Shown here: positions 36,692-47,657 of the stretch, one piece after another | Layout of the letters: each line of letters begins with the position of its first letter | How positions within the stretch are numbered: the first letter of the stretch is position 1 | Source: Paracidovorax anthurii | Lineage (GTDB): Bacteria > Pseudomonadota > Gammaproteobacteria > Burkholderiales > Burkholderiaceae_C | Assembly (NCBI RefSeq): GCF_003269065.1 | Contig: NZ_QLTA01000004.1 | Span: forward strand, 1-64,000 | Reading direction: 5' to 3' | Length of the DNA stretch: 64,000 nucleotides | Program-made: the position numbers and the translations under genes | The notes under the pieces: generated by a model | Database searches by the model: none | Told to the model about the DNA's origin: nothing | What the model saw: the letters and a program-made list of their open reading frames with translations, nothing else

Positions 36692-36874
36692 TCAGGGCGC
36701 GAAGGCGTCGGACGGCAGGATCTGGTTCAGGTGTTCCGGGATGCTCACCAGCGAGTCGGCCGCCTGCACGGCCTCGTCGGGCACCAGGGTCATGGCCGTG
36801 GCGGCGACCGCCAGCAACACCGTGGCGGTGAAGGCCGCGAACGCGCGGGGGCCGGTAAAACGGTTGCGTTGCAT
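36692..36874 (-). CDS. Small hypothetical exported protein
   Basis: 60 residues, with a hydrophobic signal-like stretch (AFAAFTATVLLAVAATAMTL) and a short polar tail. AAGGA lies about 7 bases before ATG at 36874. No family is recognised, and the frame is short, so confidence is moderate. Confidence 0.45.
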   Translation of the reverse strand: MQRNRFTGPRAFAAFTATVLLAVAATAMTLVPDEAVQAADSLVSIPEHLNQILPSDAFAP

Positions 36875-37071
36875 GGCAGGGTCCTTGGAGCGGTTGGGAG
36901 GGGTGGGCCGGTGCGGAGATGCCCTTGGCCGCGATTACACCTCGGCCCGAAGATTCCGTCTGTCGGACAGGAGCGCATGGACGTGTGTTGCAACGGGGGT
37001 TACCCTTTGTTTCGTCTGTCGGAATTTTGTGGGCGAGCCCACCTGCCCAAGCGGCGGCCCGGAGCCGGCGG

Positions 37072-38610
37072 TCAGCCCGGCGCAAGCCGCCGCGCAAGGG
37101 CCGAAGCCGTCAGGGTTTCGCCCTCGGGCCAGCGGTCGGCCGCGAGGCCGTGGGCGTGGCAGGCCGCCAGGGCGGCCTCCAGGCCCGCCTGGGGCGCGGA
37201 CCCTCGGGCCGCCCAGTACGCCCCCAGCAGCCCCGCGAGCACGTCGCCCGTCCCGCCGGTCGCCAGGCGCGCATTGCCGGTCGGATTGATCCACGCGGCC
37301 CCATCCGGCGCCGCGACGATGCTGCCCGACCCCTTGAGCACCACGGTGCAGCCGGAGTGTTCGGCCAGCCGCCGGGCCGCGCCGAGCCGGTCCGCCTGGA
37401 CGGCCGCCGTCGTGGTGCCGAGCAGCCGGGCCGCTTCCAGGGGGTGGGGCGTGAGCACGGAGGGCAGGCCGCCATGCCCGCGTGCCCGAAGCTGCGCCGC
37501 CAGTGCCGCGTCGGCAGCCACCGCGTTCAGGCCGTCGGCGTCCAGCACCAGCCGGGGCGCCGCCGCCAGCACGCGCGGCAGCACGCCGCGAACCGCCTCC
37601 CCGCCGCCGCAGCCGCACACCACGGTGGCGTCGCCGAGCGGCAACGCCTCGAAGCGGCGCAGCATGCACTCGGGCTGCGCCGGGTCCACCGCCAGCCCGT
37701 CGCCATCGCCCTCCAGCAGCGCCACCATGACCCGCCCGGCGCCGCCATGCAGCGCGGCCGAGGCGGCCAGCAGCGCGGCCCCGGTCATGCCCATGCCGCG
37801 GGCGCTTTTCGCCTCGCCGCCCACCACCGCGACATCGCCATGGCTGCCCTTGTGGCTCGCGTGGGCACGCGGCGGCCGCTGAGCGGGGGCGGCGAGCCGG
37901 GCCGTCGCCGTCTCGCCGTGCGCATCTGCCTCCACCCCCAGGTCGTCCAGCCACACGGTGCCGGCCGCGTCACGCCCCAGTCCGGTGAACCAGCCGGGCT
38001 TGGCCGTGAGCAGTGCCAGGGTGTGGCGCGCCGCTGGGGCAGTGGTGGTCGGGGAGGGCTCCAGCCCCGGCAGGTACTGCCCGGTGTCGGCCAGCAGGCC
38101 CGACGGGCCGTCCACGCAGAGCAGCGGAGCCGGGCTCTCCCGCAGCACCGCCAGCAGCGCCGCCAGCCGGGCATCGGGCGGCTGCCCGGCGCCCGGCCGG
38201 GGCGCCAGGCCGATGCCCAGCAGCGCATCGATGCAAAGGTCGCCGGGGCCCAGGCCCGGCGGTGGCCCGCCCGTGAAGGGCACACCCGCCGCAACCGCGC
38301 GCTCCCAGGCGCGGCGGGCGTCCCTGGGGGCCTTGCCTAGCGTGCCGAGCCAGGTCACCTGCACCGCGCGGCCCTGGCGGTGCAGGTGCAGCGCGGCTTC
38401 CAGCCCGTCGCCACCGTTGTTGCCCGCCCCGCAGGCGATCCAGGTGCGCCGCGCATGGGGCGCAAGGGCCAGCGCCAGGCGGGCCACGGCCCGGCCCGCG
38501 CGCTCCATCAGCGTGCCGGGAGGCAGCGCCTCCAGGGCGGCGCGCTCGATGCGGCGCGTCGCGGCGGTATCGAAGAGGGCGTGGGGGGCGTCGGGGGTGA
38601 TGCGGTGCAT
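37072..38610 (-). CDS. nnr: Bifunctional NAD(P)H-hydrate epimerase / ADP-dependent dehydratase
   Basis: 512 residues. The N-terminal YjeF_N epimerase domain (about 1-225) has GAGNNGGDGLEAA. The C-terminal ribokinase-like dehydratase domain has GSHGDVAVVGG, VLDADGLNAVA, LTPHPLEAARL and the catalytic Asp motif TGGTGDVLAGLLGA. It repairs damaged NADHX and NADPHX to NAD(P)H in the cytoplasm. The usual fused architecture is intact. ATG at 38610 begins the epimerase domain; a longer frame upstream is not needed. Confidence 0.93.
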   Translation of the reverse strand: MHRITPDAPHALFDTAATRRIERAALEALPPGTLMERAGRAVARLALALAPHARRTWIACGAGNNGGDGLEAALHLHRQGRAVQVTWLGTLGKAPRDARRAWERAVAAGVPFTGGPPPGLGPGDLCIDALLGIGLAPRPGAGQPPDARLAALLAVLRESPAPLLCVDGPSGLLADTGQYLPGLEPSPTTTAPAARHTLALLTAKPGWFTGLGRDAAGTVWLDDLGVEADAHGETATARLAAPAQRPPRAHASHKGSHGDVAVVGGEAKSARGMGMTGAALLAASAALHGGAGRVMVALLEGDGDGLAVDPAQPECMLRRFEALPLGDATVVCGCGGGEAVRGVLPRVLAAAPRLVLDADGLNAVAADAALAAQLRARGHGGLPSVLTPHPLEAARLLGTTTAAVQADRLGAARRLAEHSGCTVVLKGSGSIVAAPDGAAWINPTGNARLATGGTGDVLAGLLGAYWAARGSAPQAGLEAALAACHAHGLAADRWPEGETLTASALARRLAPG

Positions 38611-38674
38611 GGGGCGGAACGCGCGGTGGCCGGGGCCGGCCATTGTGGCGCGCCCGCCACCCGTCCCTGCGGGG

Positions 38675-39922
38675 TCAGAACCGCCGCAACCCCAGGGGCT
38701 GGACATCCACGCCCGGGGCGCGGTGGGCGATGAGGTCCCCCAGCACCCGCGCGCTCCCGCAGGCCAGCGCCCAACCGCAGGCCCCGTGCCCGGCATTGAT
38801 CCAGAGGCCCGGCACGCCGCTGGCGCCCACCACGGGAACGCCGTCCGGCAGCATCGGGCGGGCGCCGCGCCAGGTCTGCACCTGGGGCGAGGACCACTGC
38901 GCACCGCCCGGGAACCATCCGGAGGCCGCGTTGTAGAGCGTTTGCAGCGTGGGGGCGTGCGGAGTGCCGTTGCCCGCGCCCAGCTCGGCGCCGCCGGCCA
39001 CGCGCACCCGCTGCCCCTGCCGCGAGATGGTCAGCCCGTGCACCGGGTCGATGACGGTGCCTTGCGGAGCATGCGTTTCTTCCCGCAGGGGCGCGCTGAT
39101 GGTGTAGCCGTGCAGCGCAGCGATGGGCAGCGGCACGCCCAGGGGGCGCAGCAGCGCGCTGCCGGCCAGCCCCGCGCACACCACGACCGCATCGAAGCGG
39201 CGCGCGTCGCCCTCGCCGGCCAGCTGCACGCCCGCGGGCGCGCCGCGCAATGCCGCTACTTGTGCCTGGAAGACGAATTGCGCCCCTCGCTCCTGCGCCG
39301 CATAGCGCAGCATCTGCGCGAACAGCCGGCAGTTGCCCGCCTCGCCGCCGGGCACGTGCAGCGCGCCGGCGAGCGGATTGTCCGAAGCGAGGCCCGGTTC
39401 GACGAGGTGGGCCGTGTCGGCATCCACGTCCAGCACGTTCACGCCCAGGTCGCGCAGGATCCGCAGGGCGGGCTGGATCCGCTCCACGTCGGCCGCCGAG
39501 CGCAGCGGCACGAGCACGCCCCGGCTGGTTTCCGGATCGAGTTCCAGGGCCTCGGCCACCTGCCGCGTGCGGGCCAGGCTGTATTCGCCGAACCGGGCGA
39601 GGGTGGCGATGGCGAGCGGGGCCGCGGGGCTTTTACCCGCGCGCCGGCGGCGCCAGAGCCATCGCAGATCGGAGACGCCGGCGCCCTGGGCGAGCCGCAG
39701 CGCCGCCTGGGGGCCCCAGAGCCGCTGGCGCGCCGCGCCTCCGATGCCGGGCGCGGCCCAGGGGATCAGGGGGGCGGGCGACAGCAGGCCCGCATTCGCG
39801 AAGCTCGCTTCCTCGGCCGCGGCGCCGCGCTGCTCGAAAACCGTGACCTCATGGCCGTCGCTGGCCAGTTCGTAGGCGGTGGCGGTGCCGATGATTCCGG
39901 CACCGACGATGGCGATATGCAT
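38675..39922 (-). CDS. FAD-dependent D-amino acid dehydrogenase-type oxidoreductase (DadA-like)
   Basis: 415 residues from ATG at 39922. The FAD Rossmann motif [14 protein letters not shown] is at the N-terminus, and a DAO fold follows, including [18 protein letters not shown] and the late FAD-binding [13 protein letters not shown]. DadA enzymes deaminate D-amino acids such as D-alanine and pass electrons to quinones. The substrate is inferred from overall similarity. It stands alone, upstream of nnr on the same strand with 64 bases between. Confidence 0.85.
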   Translation of the reverse strand: MHIAIVGAGIIGTATAYELASDGHEVTVFEQRGAAAEEASFANAGLLSPAPLIPWAAPGIGGAARQRLWGPQAALRLAQGAGVSDLRWLWRRRRAGKSPAAPLAIATLARFGEYSLARTRQVAEALELDPETSRGVLVPLRSAADVERIQPALRILRDLGVNVLDVDADTAHLVEPGLASDNPLAGALHVPGGEAGNCRLFAQMLRYAAQERGAQFVFQAQVAALRGAPAGVQLAGEGDARRFDAVVVCAGLAGSALLRPLGVPLPIAALHGYTISAPLREETHAPQGTVIDPVHGLTISRQGQRVRVAGGAELGAGNGTPHAPTLQTLYNAASGWFPGGAQWSSPQVQTWRGARPMLPDGVPVVGASGVPGLWINAGHGACGWALACGSARVLGDLIAHRAPGVDVQPLGLRRF

Positions 39923-40050
39923 GGTGGATTGGAAGGACCGCCAGCCCCGCAGGGACATCCTGGGGCGGGCTCGGGCGGCCATGGGTTCTTGTCGTGTTCC
40001 GGAGGCGCGCGGAACGCCTTCAGGCATTCGGGGGAGGGCGCGCGACTCGA

Positions 40051-40061
40051 TATGCTAGAAT
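40051..40061 (+). promoter_or_regulatory. Extended -10 promoter of the rpsB operon (candidate)
   Basis: TGCTAGAAT within 40053-40061 is a good extended -10 (TG-n-TAGAAT). It would start a leader of about 140 bases before rpsB. S2 operons often have autoregulatory leaders, but I do not see a defined S2-binding fold here. Confidence 0.5.
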
Positions 40062-40206
40062 CTCGGGGTTTTGCTGGTTATGGGCGCCTCGTGGGCGCAA
40101 ATTCTGGCGAAATCAATCGCAAACCGGCCTTTTCAAGGTGCTGCCTCCAAAAAATGCGGGGCGGTTAGCGGGGCCGGATTTTAGACCCAACCTTCGGAGA
40201 ATTCTC

Positions 40207-40959
40207 ATGTCCGTCACCATGCGCGAAATGCTGGAAGCCGGTGTCCACTTCGGTCACCAAACCCGCTTCTGGAACCCCAAGATGGCCCCCTACATCTTCG
40301 GCCATCGCAACAAGATCCACATCATCAACCTGGAAAAGTCGCTGCCGCTGTTCCAGGAGGCGCAGAAGTTCGCCAAGCAGCTCACCGCCAACCGCGGCAC
40401 CATCCTGATGGTCGGCACCAAGCGCCAGGCCCGCGAGATCCTGGCCACCGAGGCGCAGCGCGCCGGCGTGCCCTACGTCGACCAGCGCTGGCTGGGCGGC
40501 ATGCTCACCAACTTCAAGACCGTCAAGACCTCCATCAAGCGCCTCAAGGACATGAAGGCCCAGCAGGAAGCCGGCCTCGAATCCATGAGCAAGAAGGAAC
40601 AGCTCACCTTCACCCGCGAGATCGAGAAGCTCGAAAAGGACATCGGCGGCATCCAGGACATGACGGCCCTGCCTGACGCCATCTTCATCATCGACGTCGG
40701 CTTCCACAAGATCGCCGTCGCCGAAGCCAAGAAGCTGGGCATCCCGCTGATCGGCGTGGTGGACTCCAACCATTCGCCCGAAGGCATCGACTACGTGATC
40801 CCCGGCAACGACGACTCGGCCAAGGCCGTGGCGCTGTATGCCCGCGGCATCGCCGACGCGATCCTCGAAGGCCGCGCCAATGCCGTGAACGAGGTGGTCA
40901 AGGCTGTTGCCACCGAAGGCTCGGACGAATTCGTGGAAGTGGAAGAAACCGCTGCCTGA
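40207..40959 (+). CDS. rpsB: 30S ribosomal protein S2
   Basis: 250 residues, normal length. Classic opening [19 protein letters not shown], followed by [10 protein letters not shown], and later [10 protein letters not shown] and [12 protein letters not shown]2 sits on the small-subunit body and is needed for late assembly. A GGAGA ribosome binding site precedes ATG 40207. It heads the rpsB-tsf block, and a terminator (40994-41021) partly separates tsf. Confidence 0.98.
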   Translation: MSVTMREMLEAGVHFGHQTRFWNPKMAPYIFGHRNKIHIINLEKSLPLFQEAQKFAKQLTANRGTILMVGTKRQAREILATEAQRAGVPYVDQRWLGGMLTNFKTVKTSIKRLKDMKAQQEAGLESMSKKEQLTFTREIEKLEKDIGGIQDMTALPDAIFIIDVGFHKIAVAEAKKLGIPLIGVVDSNHSPEGIDYVIPGNDDSAKAVALYARGIADAILEGRANAVNEVVKAVATEGSDEFVEVEETAA

Positions 40960-40993
40960 TGGCCCGGCCGCGCGACCTGTCGCGAATGAAAGA

Positions 40994-41021
40994 GGGGCTC
41001 CTGGTTAGCCCCCTTTTTTTT
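40994..41021 (+). terminator. Intrinsic terminator/attenuator between rpsB and tsf
   Basis: Stem GGGGCT / AGCCCC with a 7-base loop, followed by eight Ts. It probably reduces, without abolishing, expression of tsf and the genes after it. Confidence 0.85.
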
Positions 41022-41067
41022 AGCCTTGAATCTTGTAACGAACTGAACTGAGACTGGAGAACTACCG

Positions 41068-41991
41068 ATGGCTGCTATTACCGCAAGCATGGTCGCCGAA
41101 CTGCGCGCCAAGACCGATGCCCCCATGATGGAATGCAAGAAGGCCCTGACCGAGGCCGAGGGCGATCTGGCCAAGGCGGAAGAGCTGCTGCGCGTCAAGC
41201 TGGGTACCAAGGCTGGCAAGGCGGCCGCGCGCATCACCGCCGAAGGCGTGGTGGCGAGCTTCATCGACGGCACCACGGGTGGCCTGATCGAAGTCAACAG
41301 CGAAACCGATTTCGTCAGCAAGAACGACAGTTTCATCGCCCTGGCCAAGGCCGCGGCCGAGCTGGTCGCCAAGCACAACCCCGCCAATGTGGAAGCCCTG
41401 GGCGCGTTGTCCTATAGCCAGGACGGCTTCGGTCCCACGCTGGAAGACGTGCGCAAGGGCCTGATCGGCAAGATCGGCGAGAACATGACCTTCCGCCGCT
41501 TCAAGCATTTCGGCGGCGCTGGCAAGCTGGCCTCGTACCTGCACGGCACGCGCATCGGCGTGGTGGTGGAATTCGACGGCGACGAAACCGCCGCCAAGGA
41601 CGTGGCGATGCACATCGCCGCCATGAAGCCCGTGGCCCTGACCAGCGCCGAAGTGCCCGCCGACCTGATCGAGAAGGAACGCTCGGTCGCCGCCGCCAAG
41701 GCCGCCGAAGACAAGGCCAAGGCCGAGGCCGAAGGCAAGCCGGTGCAGTCCGACGAGATCGTTGCCAAGCGCATCGAAGGCGGCGTGCAGAAGTACCTGA
41801 AGGAAGTGTCCCTGTTCAACCAGGCCTTCGTGAAGAATGACAAGCAGACCGTCGAGCAGATGCTCAAGGCTGCCGGCACCACGGTGAAGGGCTTCACGCT
41901 GTACGTCGTGGGCGAAGGCATCGAGAAGAAGGTGGACGACTTCGCTGCCGAAGTGGCTGCCCAGGTGGCTGCCGCCAAGGCCGCAGCCTGA
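41068..41991 (+). CDS. tsf: Elongation factor Ts
   Basis: 307 residues. It has the UBA-like N-terminus ([19 protein letters not shown]), the TDFVSKND motif (80-87) that contacts EF-Tu, and the C-terminal segments [20 protein letters not shown] and [17 protein letters not shown]. It recharges EF-Tu by exchanging GDP for GTP. GGAGA lies before ATG 41068. Confidence 0.98.
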   Translation: MAAITASMVAELRAKTDAPMMECKKALTEAEGDLAKAEELLRVKLGTKAGKAAARITAEGVVASFIDGTTGGLIEVNSETDFVSKNDSFIALAKAAAELVAKHNPANVEALGALSYSQDGFGPTLEDVRKGLIGKIGENMTFRRFKHFGGAGKLASYLHGTRIGVVVEFDGDETAAKDVAMHIAAMKPVALTSAEVPADLIEKERSVAAAKAAEDKAKAEAEGKPVQSDEIVAKRIEGGVQKYLKEVSLFNQAFVKNDKQTVEQMLKAAGTTVKGFTLYVVGEGIEKKVDDFAAEVAAQVAAAKAAA

Positions 41992-42041
41992 TCCTCCGCG
42001 CCATCACCGCCCCCACAACCATTCCTTCCGGAGAAATGCCC

Positions 42042-42764
42042 ATGACCCTCGCCGCTCCAGCCCACAAGCGCATCCTGCTCAAGTTGTCTGGAGAAGCTCT
42101 CATGGGCGATGACGCCTTCGGCATCAACCGGACCACCATCGTGCGCATGGTGGAGGAGATCGCCGAGGTGACGCGCCTGGGGGTGCAGGTCGCGGTGGTG
42201 ATCGGCGGGGGCAACATCTTCCGCGGCGTGGCGGGCGGCTCCGTCGGAATGGACCGCGCCACGGCCGATTACATGGGCATGCTCGCCACGGTGATGAACG
42301 CCCTGGCGCTGGCCGATGCCATGGACAAGCAGGGCCTCATCGCCCGCGTCATGTCCGCGATCGGCATCGAGCAGGTGGTCGAGCCCTATGTCCGGCCCAA
42401 GGCGCTGCAGTACCTCGAAGAGGGCAAGGTGGTGGTTTTCGCGGCCGGCACCGGCAATCCCTTCTTCACGACGGATACCGCCGCGGCCCTGAGAGGCGCA
42501 GAGATCGGCGCCGAGGTCGTGCTCAAGGCCACCAAGGTGGATGGCGTGTATACCGCCGATCCCAAGAAGGACCCCACGGCGACGCGCTATGCCCAGCTCA
42601 CGTTCGACGAGGCCATGGCACGCAATCTGGGCATCCTGGATGCCACGGCCTTCGCGCTCTGCCGCGACCAGAAGCTGCCCATCCGCGTCTTCTCCATCGT
42701 GAAGCACGGCGCCCTCAAGCGCGTGGTGATGGGCGAGGACGAGGGCACGCTGGTGTACGCTTGA
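42042..42764 (+). CDS. pyrH: UMP kinase
   Basis: 240 residues. It has the amino-acid-kinase start [14 protein letters not shown], the nucleotide loop [10 protein letters not shown], and later [14 protein letters not shown] and [12 protein letters not shown]. It makes UDP from UMP. ATG 42042 is preferred to 42036 because the CGGAG ribosome binding site is 8 bases away, against 2. It lies between tsf and frr, the usual order. Confidence 0.97.
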   Translation: MTLAAPAHKRILLKLSGEALMGDDAFGINRTTIVRMVEEIAEVTRLGVQVAVVIGGGNIFRGVAGGSVGMDRATADYMGMLATVMNALALADAMDKQGLIARVMSAIGIEQVVEPYVRPKALQYLEEGKVVVFAAGTGNPFFTTDTAAALRGAEIGAEVVLKATKVDGVYTADPKKDPTATRYAQLTFDEAMARNLGILDATAFALCRDQKLPIRVFSIVKHGALKRVVMGEDEGTLVYA

Positions 42765-42833
42765 AGGCTGGCTGACTGCGGCCATGGGTTGAACCATGGA
42801 TCGACAATCCAGCGGGCCTGCACAGGAGAACAC

Positions 42834-43394
42834 ATGACCATTGCCGACATCAAGAAAAATACCGAAACCAAGATGGATCAGTCCATCGTGGCCTTCAAGA
42901 ACAACCTCTCCAAGATCCGCACGGGGCGTGCCAATCCGGCACTGCTGGATGCCGTGCAGGTCGAGTATTACGGCTCCATGGTGCCTTTGTCGCAGGTGGC
43001 CAACGTGTCGCTGCTCGACGCGCGCACCATCAGCGTGCAGCCCTGGGAAAAGGGCATGGGCGCGAAGATCGAGAAGGCCATCCGCGAAAGCGATCTGGGT
43101 TTGAACCCCGCCTCCATGGGCGACCTCATCCGGGTTCCGATGCCTCCGATGAGCGAAGAGCGCCGCAAGGAAATGACCAAGCTGGCGCGCAACGAGAGCG
43201 AAGGCGCGAAGGTCGCCGTGCGCAACCTGCGCCGCGATGCCAACGAAGCCGTCAAGAAGCTTGTCAAGGACAAGCTGGCCTCGGAGGATGAGCAAAAGCG
43301 CGCAGAGGCCGATATCCAGAAGGTGACCGACAAGCACATCGCCGAGGTGGACACGCTCGTGGCCGCCAAGGAACAGGAAATCATGGCGGTCTGA
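42834..43394 (+). CDS. frr: Ribosome recycling factor
   Basis: 186 residues, the normal length. It has the triple-helix bundle start [20 protein letters not shown], then [18 protein letters not shown], and the helix [15 protein letters not shown]-like end. With EF-G it splits ribosomes after termination. AGGAG precedes ATG 42834. It is followed by uppS after 28 bases. Confidence 0.98.
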   Translation: MTIADIKKNTETKMDQSIVAFKNNLSKIRTGRANPALLDAVQVEYYGSMVPLSQVANVSLLDARTISVQPWEKGMGAKIEKAIRESDLGLNPASMGDLIRVPMPPMSEERRKEMTKLARNESEGAKVAVRNLRRDANEAVKKLVKDKLASEDEQKRAEADIQKVTDKHIAEVDTLVAAKEQEIMAV

Positions 43395-43422
43395 TCGTCC
43401 CCGTCACGCACGGGCTCGATCG

Positions 43423-44169
43423 ATGCTTTCCATGTCCACCCCCTTCTCCGTTCCGCACCATATCGCCATCGTCATGGATGGCAATGGACGCTGGGCCACG
43501 CGCCGGTTCCTGCCGCGCCTTGCGGGGCACAAGCAGGGCGTGGACGCGCTGCGGCGTTGCGCGCGCGACTGCGTGGAACGTGGCGTGGCCGTGCTGACGG
43601 TGTTCGCTTTCTCCTCCGAGAATTGGAACCGTCCCGCCGAAGAAGTGTCGGGCCTGATGGATCTGCTGGCCAAGGCGTTGGCGCGCGAAGTTCCGCAATT
43701 GCAGAAGGACGGTGTCCGCCTGCATTTCGTGGGCGAGAAGACCACGCTCTCGGACAAGGTCCGGGCGGGCCTGCTCCAGGCGGAGGAGGCCACGGCGCGA
43801 AACAGCCGGCTGGTGCTCAACGTGTGTTTCAACTATGGTGGCCGGTGGGATATCGCACAGGCCGCCGCCACCCTCGCTGCGCGCGGAGAGGTGATCACCG
43901 AGGCCAGTTTGCACACTGCCATGGGGCTGGCCCATGTTCCGGATCCGGATCTCGTGATCCGTACCGGGGGTGAGATGCGCATCAGCAATTTCCTGCTCTG
44001 GCAATGCGCCTATTCAGAGCTCTACTTCAGCGACCGACTCTGGCCTGATTTCGATGCGAAGGCCCTGGACGAGGCCATTGCCGCCTATGGAGCGCGGGAG
44101 CGCCGTTTCGGCAAGACCTCCGAGCAGTTGCTGCCGAAGGCGGCATCCATCTCACCGTTGCGTGCCTGA
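43423..44169 (+). CDS. uppS: Isoprenyl transferase (undecaprenyl diphosphate synthase)
   Basis: 248 residues. It has the cis-prenyltransferase signature IVMDGNGRWATRR with catalytic Asp, then FSSENWNRP, and the C-terminal RTGGEMRISNFLLWQ. It makes the C55 lipid carrier for cell-wall and O-antigen synthesis. ATG 43432 is an alternative start. cdsA follows after 13 bases. Confidence 0.97.
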   Translation: MLSMSTPFSVPHHIAIVMDGNGRWATRRFLPRLAGHKQGVDALRRCARDCVERGVAVLTVFAFSSENWNRPAEEVSGLMDLLAKALAREVPQLQKDGVRLHFVGEKTTLSDKVRAGLLQAEEATARNSRLVLNVCFNYGGRWDIAQAAATLAARGEVITEASLHTAMGLAHVPDPDLVIRTGGEMRISNFLLWQCAYSELYFSDRLWPDFDAKALDEAIAAYGARERRFGKTSEQLLPKAASISPLRA

Positions 44170-44182
44170 AGGGGCTTCTTCC

Positions 44183-45037
44183 ATGCTGGTACAGCGCATC
44201 CTCACCGCCATCGTGCTGCTGGCCATCCTGCTGCCCGCGCTTTTCGCACCCTCTCCCGTGCCTTTCACGGGGGTCGTGCTGGTCCTGATGGCGGCGGGGG
44301 CCTGGGAATGGGGGCGCCTACAGGGCTATGGCAACCTGGGGGCGATGGCCGTGGGCGGCGTCTGCGTTGTGCTTTGCGGGCTCAGTTGGTCACTGGGATG
44401 GACGCACAGGCCCCAGCCGTGGCTCTGGAGCGTCGCGGGTGCCCTGTGGGTGCTGTGCGGCGGCTGGCTTCTGCGCAGCGGTGTGGCGGGCTGGCCGCGC
44501 ATTCCCCATGCCGTGCGGCTGGTGGGGGGCGTGCTGGCCCTCTGGGTGGCCTGGCTGGCGGTGGTGCAGGCCCGCGCGATCGGGATCAATTTTCTTTTGT
44601 CCATCCTGGTGCTGGTATGGGTGGCCGATGTGTTCGCCTATTTCGCCGGGCGTGCGTTCGGGCTGCGTTTCACGAAGGCCAAGCTGGCTCCGTCCATCAG
44701 CCCTGGCAAGAGCTGGGAGGGTGTCTGGGGAGGCATGGCGGGTGTTGCCGTTCTGGCCGTGGCCTGGGTGGCGGCCGATGCCGCGTGGCAGGCCGCCGTG
44801 CCCAGCTTCTATGCGCGGCTTGCCGCTCAGGGATGGTGGTTGCTGGCCATTGGCGCGGCGTTCATGGCCGCCATGAGCGTGGTGGGCGATCTGGTCGAAT
44901 CGCTGGTCAAGCGCAGTGTCGGCGTCAAGGACAGCAGTGGTCTGCTGCCGGGGCATGGCGGCGTGCTCGATCGGGTCGATGCGCTTTTGCCGACGCTGCC
45001 CCTGGCCATGATGCTGACCTCTTTCGCTTCGCCATGA
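44183..45037 (+). CDS. cdsA: Phosphatidate cytidylyltransferase
   Basis: 284 residues with about seven hydrophobic helices. The C-terminal signature is [19 protein letters not shown] with the metal-binding Asp in the segment ending VLDR. It makes CDP-diacylglycerol in the inner membrane for phospholipid synthesis. It overlaps dxr by 4 bases (ATGA). Confidence 0.96.
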   Translation: MLVQRILTAIVLLAILLPALFAPSPVPFTGVVLVLMAAGAWEWGRLQGYGNLGAMAVGGVCVVLCGLSWSLGWTHRPQPWLWSVAGALWVLCGGWLLRSGVAGWPRIPHAVRLVGGVLALWVAWLAVVQARAIGINFLLSILVLVWVADVFAYFAGRAFGLRFTKAKLAPSISPGKSWEGVWGGMAGVAVLAVAWVAADAAWQAAVPSFYARLAAQGWWLLAIGAAFMAAMSVVGDLVESLVKRSVGVKDSSGLLPGHGGVLDRVDALLPTLPLAMMLTSFASP

Positions 45038-46212
45038 AACAACGCATTACCGTCCTGGGCTCCACGGGGTCCATCGGAACCAGCACGCTGGACGTCGTCT
45101 CGCGGCATCCGGATCGCTACGAAGTCTTTGCGCTCAGCGCCGCGACCCAGGTGGACGCGATGGTGGCGCAATGCCAGCGTTTTCTTCCGCGGTTCGCGGT
45201 CATGGCCAGCAGTGCCCACGCGCGCCTCCTGCGTGAGCGGCTCCAGGCGCATGGCGTGCCGACCCAGGTCCTGGATACGCCGGATGCCCTGGACACCATC
45301 GCGTCGCATGCCGAGGTGGATGCCGTGATGGCGGCCATCGTCGGGGCCGCGGGCTTGAGGCCCTGCCTGGCGGCCGCGCGTGCCGGCAAGCGGTTGTTGC
45401 TGGCGAACAAAGAGGCGCTCGTGGTGGGCGGCGAGGTCTTCATGGCCGCGGTCCGCGAAGGCGGTGCCACGCTGCTGCCCATCGACAGCGAACACTCCGC
45501 GATCTTCCAATGCCTGCCGGAAGATGCGGCTTCGTGGCCGCGGCGCGTGGATCACATCCTTTTGACGGCCTCGGGCGGGCCTTTCCGCACCCGCGAGCCC
45601 GCCACGCTGCGCGATGTGACGCCCGAACAGGCATGCGCCCACCCCAATTTCTCCATGGGCCGCAAGATCTCCGTGGATTCGGCCACGATGATGAACAAGG
45701 CCCTGGAGGTGATCGAGGCCCGGTGGCTTTTCAATCTTGCCCCCGAGCAGATCAAGGTGGTCATCCATCCGCAGCAGATCATCCACTCGATGGTGCAGTT
45801 CAAGGATGCCTCCGTGCTGGCGCAGCTCGGAACGCCCGACATGCGCGTGCCCATCGCCTGCGGCCTCGCGTGGCCCGAGCGCATCGAAAGCGGAACGCCG
45901 AAACTCGATTTCGGCAGCCTCGCCGCACTGACGTTCGAGGAAGCCGACGCGGTGCGCTTTCCAGGGCTGCACCTGTCCTGGCAGGCCTTGCGCGCCGCAC
46001 CCGGCACCACCGCGGTGCTCAATGCGGCGAACGAGGTGGCGGTGGCTTCTTTCCTGGAGCGGCGCATCCGCTTCGATCAAATCCATCGGCTGAATCTTGC
46101 AACTTTGGAGGCGGTGGCTCCCTCCAATCCCGATTCGCTGGGTGCGCTGCTGGATCTGGATGCCCGGGCACGTTCCGTGGCCCGCCACAGCGCGGAACGT
46201 CTCGCGGCCTGA
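45034..46212 (+). CDS. dxr: 1-deoxy-D-xylulose-5-phosphate reductoisomerase
   Basis: 392 residues. It has the NADPH loop [22 protein letters not shown], the metal/substrate motif [11 protein letters not shown], and FRTREPATL and [15 protein letters not shown]. It commits carbon to the MEP isoprenoid route that feeds uppS. It overlaps the cdsA stop (ATGA), and rseP starts 34 bases later. Confidence 0.97.
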   Translation: MKQRITVLGSTGSIGTSTLDVVSRHPDRYEVFALSAATQVDAMVAQCQRFLPRFAVMASSAHARLLRERLQAHGVPTQVLDTPDALDTIASHAEVDAVMAAIVGAAGLRPCLAAARAGKRLLLANKEALVVGGEVFMAAVREGGATLLPIDSEHSAIFQCLPEDAASWPRRVDHILLTASGGPFRTREPATLRDVTPEQACAHPNFSMGRKISVDSATMMNKALEVIEARWLFNLAPEQIKVVIHPQQIIHSMVQFKDASVLAQLGTPDMRVPIACGLAWPERIESGTPKLDFGSLAALTFEEADAVRFPGLHLSWQALRAAPGTTAVLNAANEVAVASFLERRIRFDQIHRLNLATLEAVAPSNPDSLGALLDLDARARSVARHSAERLAA

Positions 46213-46246
46213 CCCGCGCGCCATCTCCTCAGCACAGGAGTGCCTC

Positions 46247-47614
46247 ATGCTTCTCACGATCGTTGCCTTCATCGTCGCCCTCGGGTTGCTCATCGCGGTG
46301 CACGAATATGGCCATTACCGCGTCGCGGTGGCTTGCGGCGTCAAGGTGCTGCGTTTCTCGGTGGGCTTCGGCAAGCCGTTGCTGCGCTGGCAGCCGAAGG
46401 GCTCGCCCACCGAATTCGTCATCGGCGCGTTTCCGCTGGGCGGGTATGTGCGCATGCTCGACGAGCGCGAGGCCCCGGTGGACGATGCCGAGCGGCATCT
46501 GGCCTTCAATTACCAGCCGCTGCGTTCGCGCGCGGCCATTGTCGCGGCCGGCCCGATCGCCAACCTGCTGCTGGCGATCCTGCTGTATGCGGTGGTGAAC
46601 TGGGTGGGAGTGGAAGAGCCCAGGGCCGTCCTGGCCAGCCCCGCGGCAGGGTCGGTTGCGTACCAGGCCGGACTGCGCGGAGGGGAACTCGTGGTGGCCG
46701 GGGCCATGGGAGCGGAAGAGTCCGAGCCCGTTCGTTCCTTCGAGGATCTGCGCTGGATGCTCACGCGGGGCGCGCTCGACAACCAGGACGTGCGCCTGCA
46801 GATCGAACCCGTGCCGGGCGCGCCGCGCCGGGAGCTGGTGCTGGCGCTGAGGGATTTCGACGCACGGCAGGCCGATGCGCAGCTGTTTCGCAAGATCGGC
46901 GTGCTGGGGCCCTGGACACGGCCCGTGATCGGCGAGGTGGTGGCGGGAGGCGCGGCCCAGCGGTCGGGTCTGCGTGAAGGAGATACCGTTCTGCAGGTGG
47001 GCCAGACCGCCGTGGTGGATGGTCTGCAGTTGCGCGAACTGATCCGTGCCTCGGTGCGCAACGGTGTCGCGCTGACCCAGCCGTGGCGCGTGGAGCGCGC
47101 GGGCCAGGTGCTTTCGCTGGATGTCACGCCCGAGGTCGTGCGCCAGGAGGGCGCGGCGCCTGCCGGGCGCGTGGGGGCCTACGTGGGCGCCTTGCCGGAG
47201 ATGGTCACGGTCCGGCATGGGCCGCTCGAAGGGTTGTGGAGCGGCGTGGTCAGGACCTGGGAGGTGTCTGCGATCACGCTGCGCATGATGGGGCGCATGC
47301 TGGTGGGCGAGGCATCGCTCAAGAACCTGAGCGGGCCGCTCACCATCGCGGACTACGCGGGCCGCTCGGCCAGCATGGGCTTGACCCAGTATCTCGTGTT
47401 CCTGGCCCTGATCAGCGTGAGCCTGGGGGTGCTGAACCTGCTGCCGCTGCCGGTCCTCGATGGCGGGCACCTGATGTATTATCTTTGGGAAGGCGTGACC
47501 GGCAAGGGCGTTTCCGACGCCTGGATGGAGCGATTGCAAAGGGGCGGCGTTGCATTGCTCCTGGTCATGATGTCCATCGCCCTCTTCAACGATGTCACCC
47601 GGCTTTTTGGCTAA
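46247..47614 (+). CDS. rseP: Site-2 RIP metalloprotease RseP
   Basis: 455 residues. HEYGH (19-23) is the zinc site in the first membrane helix. PDZ domains lie in the periplasm (GSVAYQAGLRGGELVVAG), and the late NLLPLPVLDGGHL supplies the third zinc ligand. It cuts the anti-sigma factor RseA in the envelope-stress pathway. AGGAG precedes ATG 46247. bamA is next. Confidence 0.96.
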   Translation: MLLTIVAFIVALGLLIAVHEYGHYRVAVACGVKVLRFSVGFGKPLLRWQPKGSPTEFVIGAFPLGGYVRMLDEREAPVDDAERHLAFNYQPLRSRAAIVAAGPIANLLLAILLYAVVNWVGVEEPRAVLASPAAGSVAYQAGLRGGELVVAGAMGAEESEPVRSFEDLRWMLTRGALDNQDVRLQIEPVPGAPRRELVLALRDFDARQADAQLFRKIGVLGPWTRPVIGEVVAGGAAQRSGLREGDTVLQVGQTAVVDGLQLRELIRASVRNGVALTQPWRVERAGQVLSLDVTPEVVRQEGAAPAGRVGAYVGALPEMVTVRHGPLEGLWSGVVRTWEVSAITLRMMGRMLVGEASLKNLSGPLTIADYAGRSASMGLTQYLVFLALISVSLGVLNLLPLPVLDGGHLMYYLWEGVTGKGVSDAWMERLQRGGVALLLVMMSIALFNDVTRLFG

Positions 47615-47657
47615 CCTTTCGCCGCATGGATCCGCCATGTCGGCATCAGCTTCACTC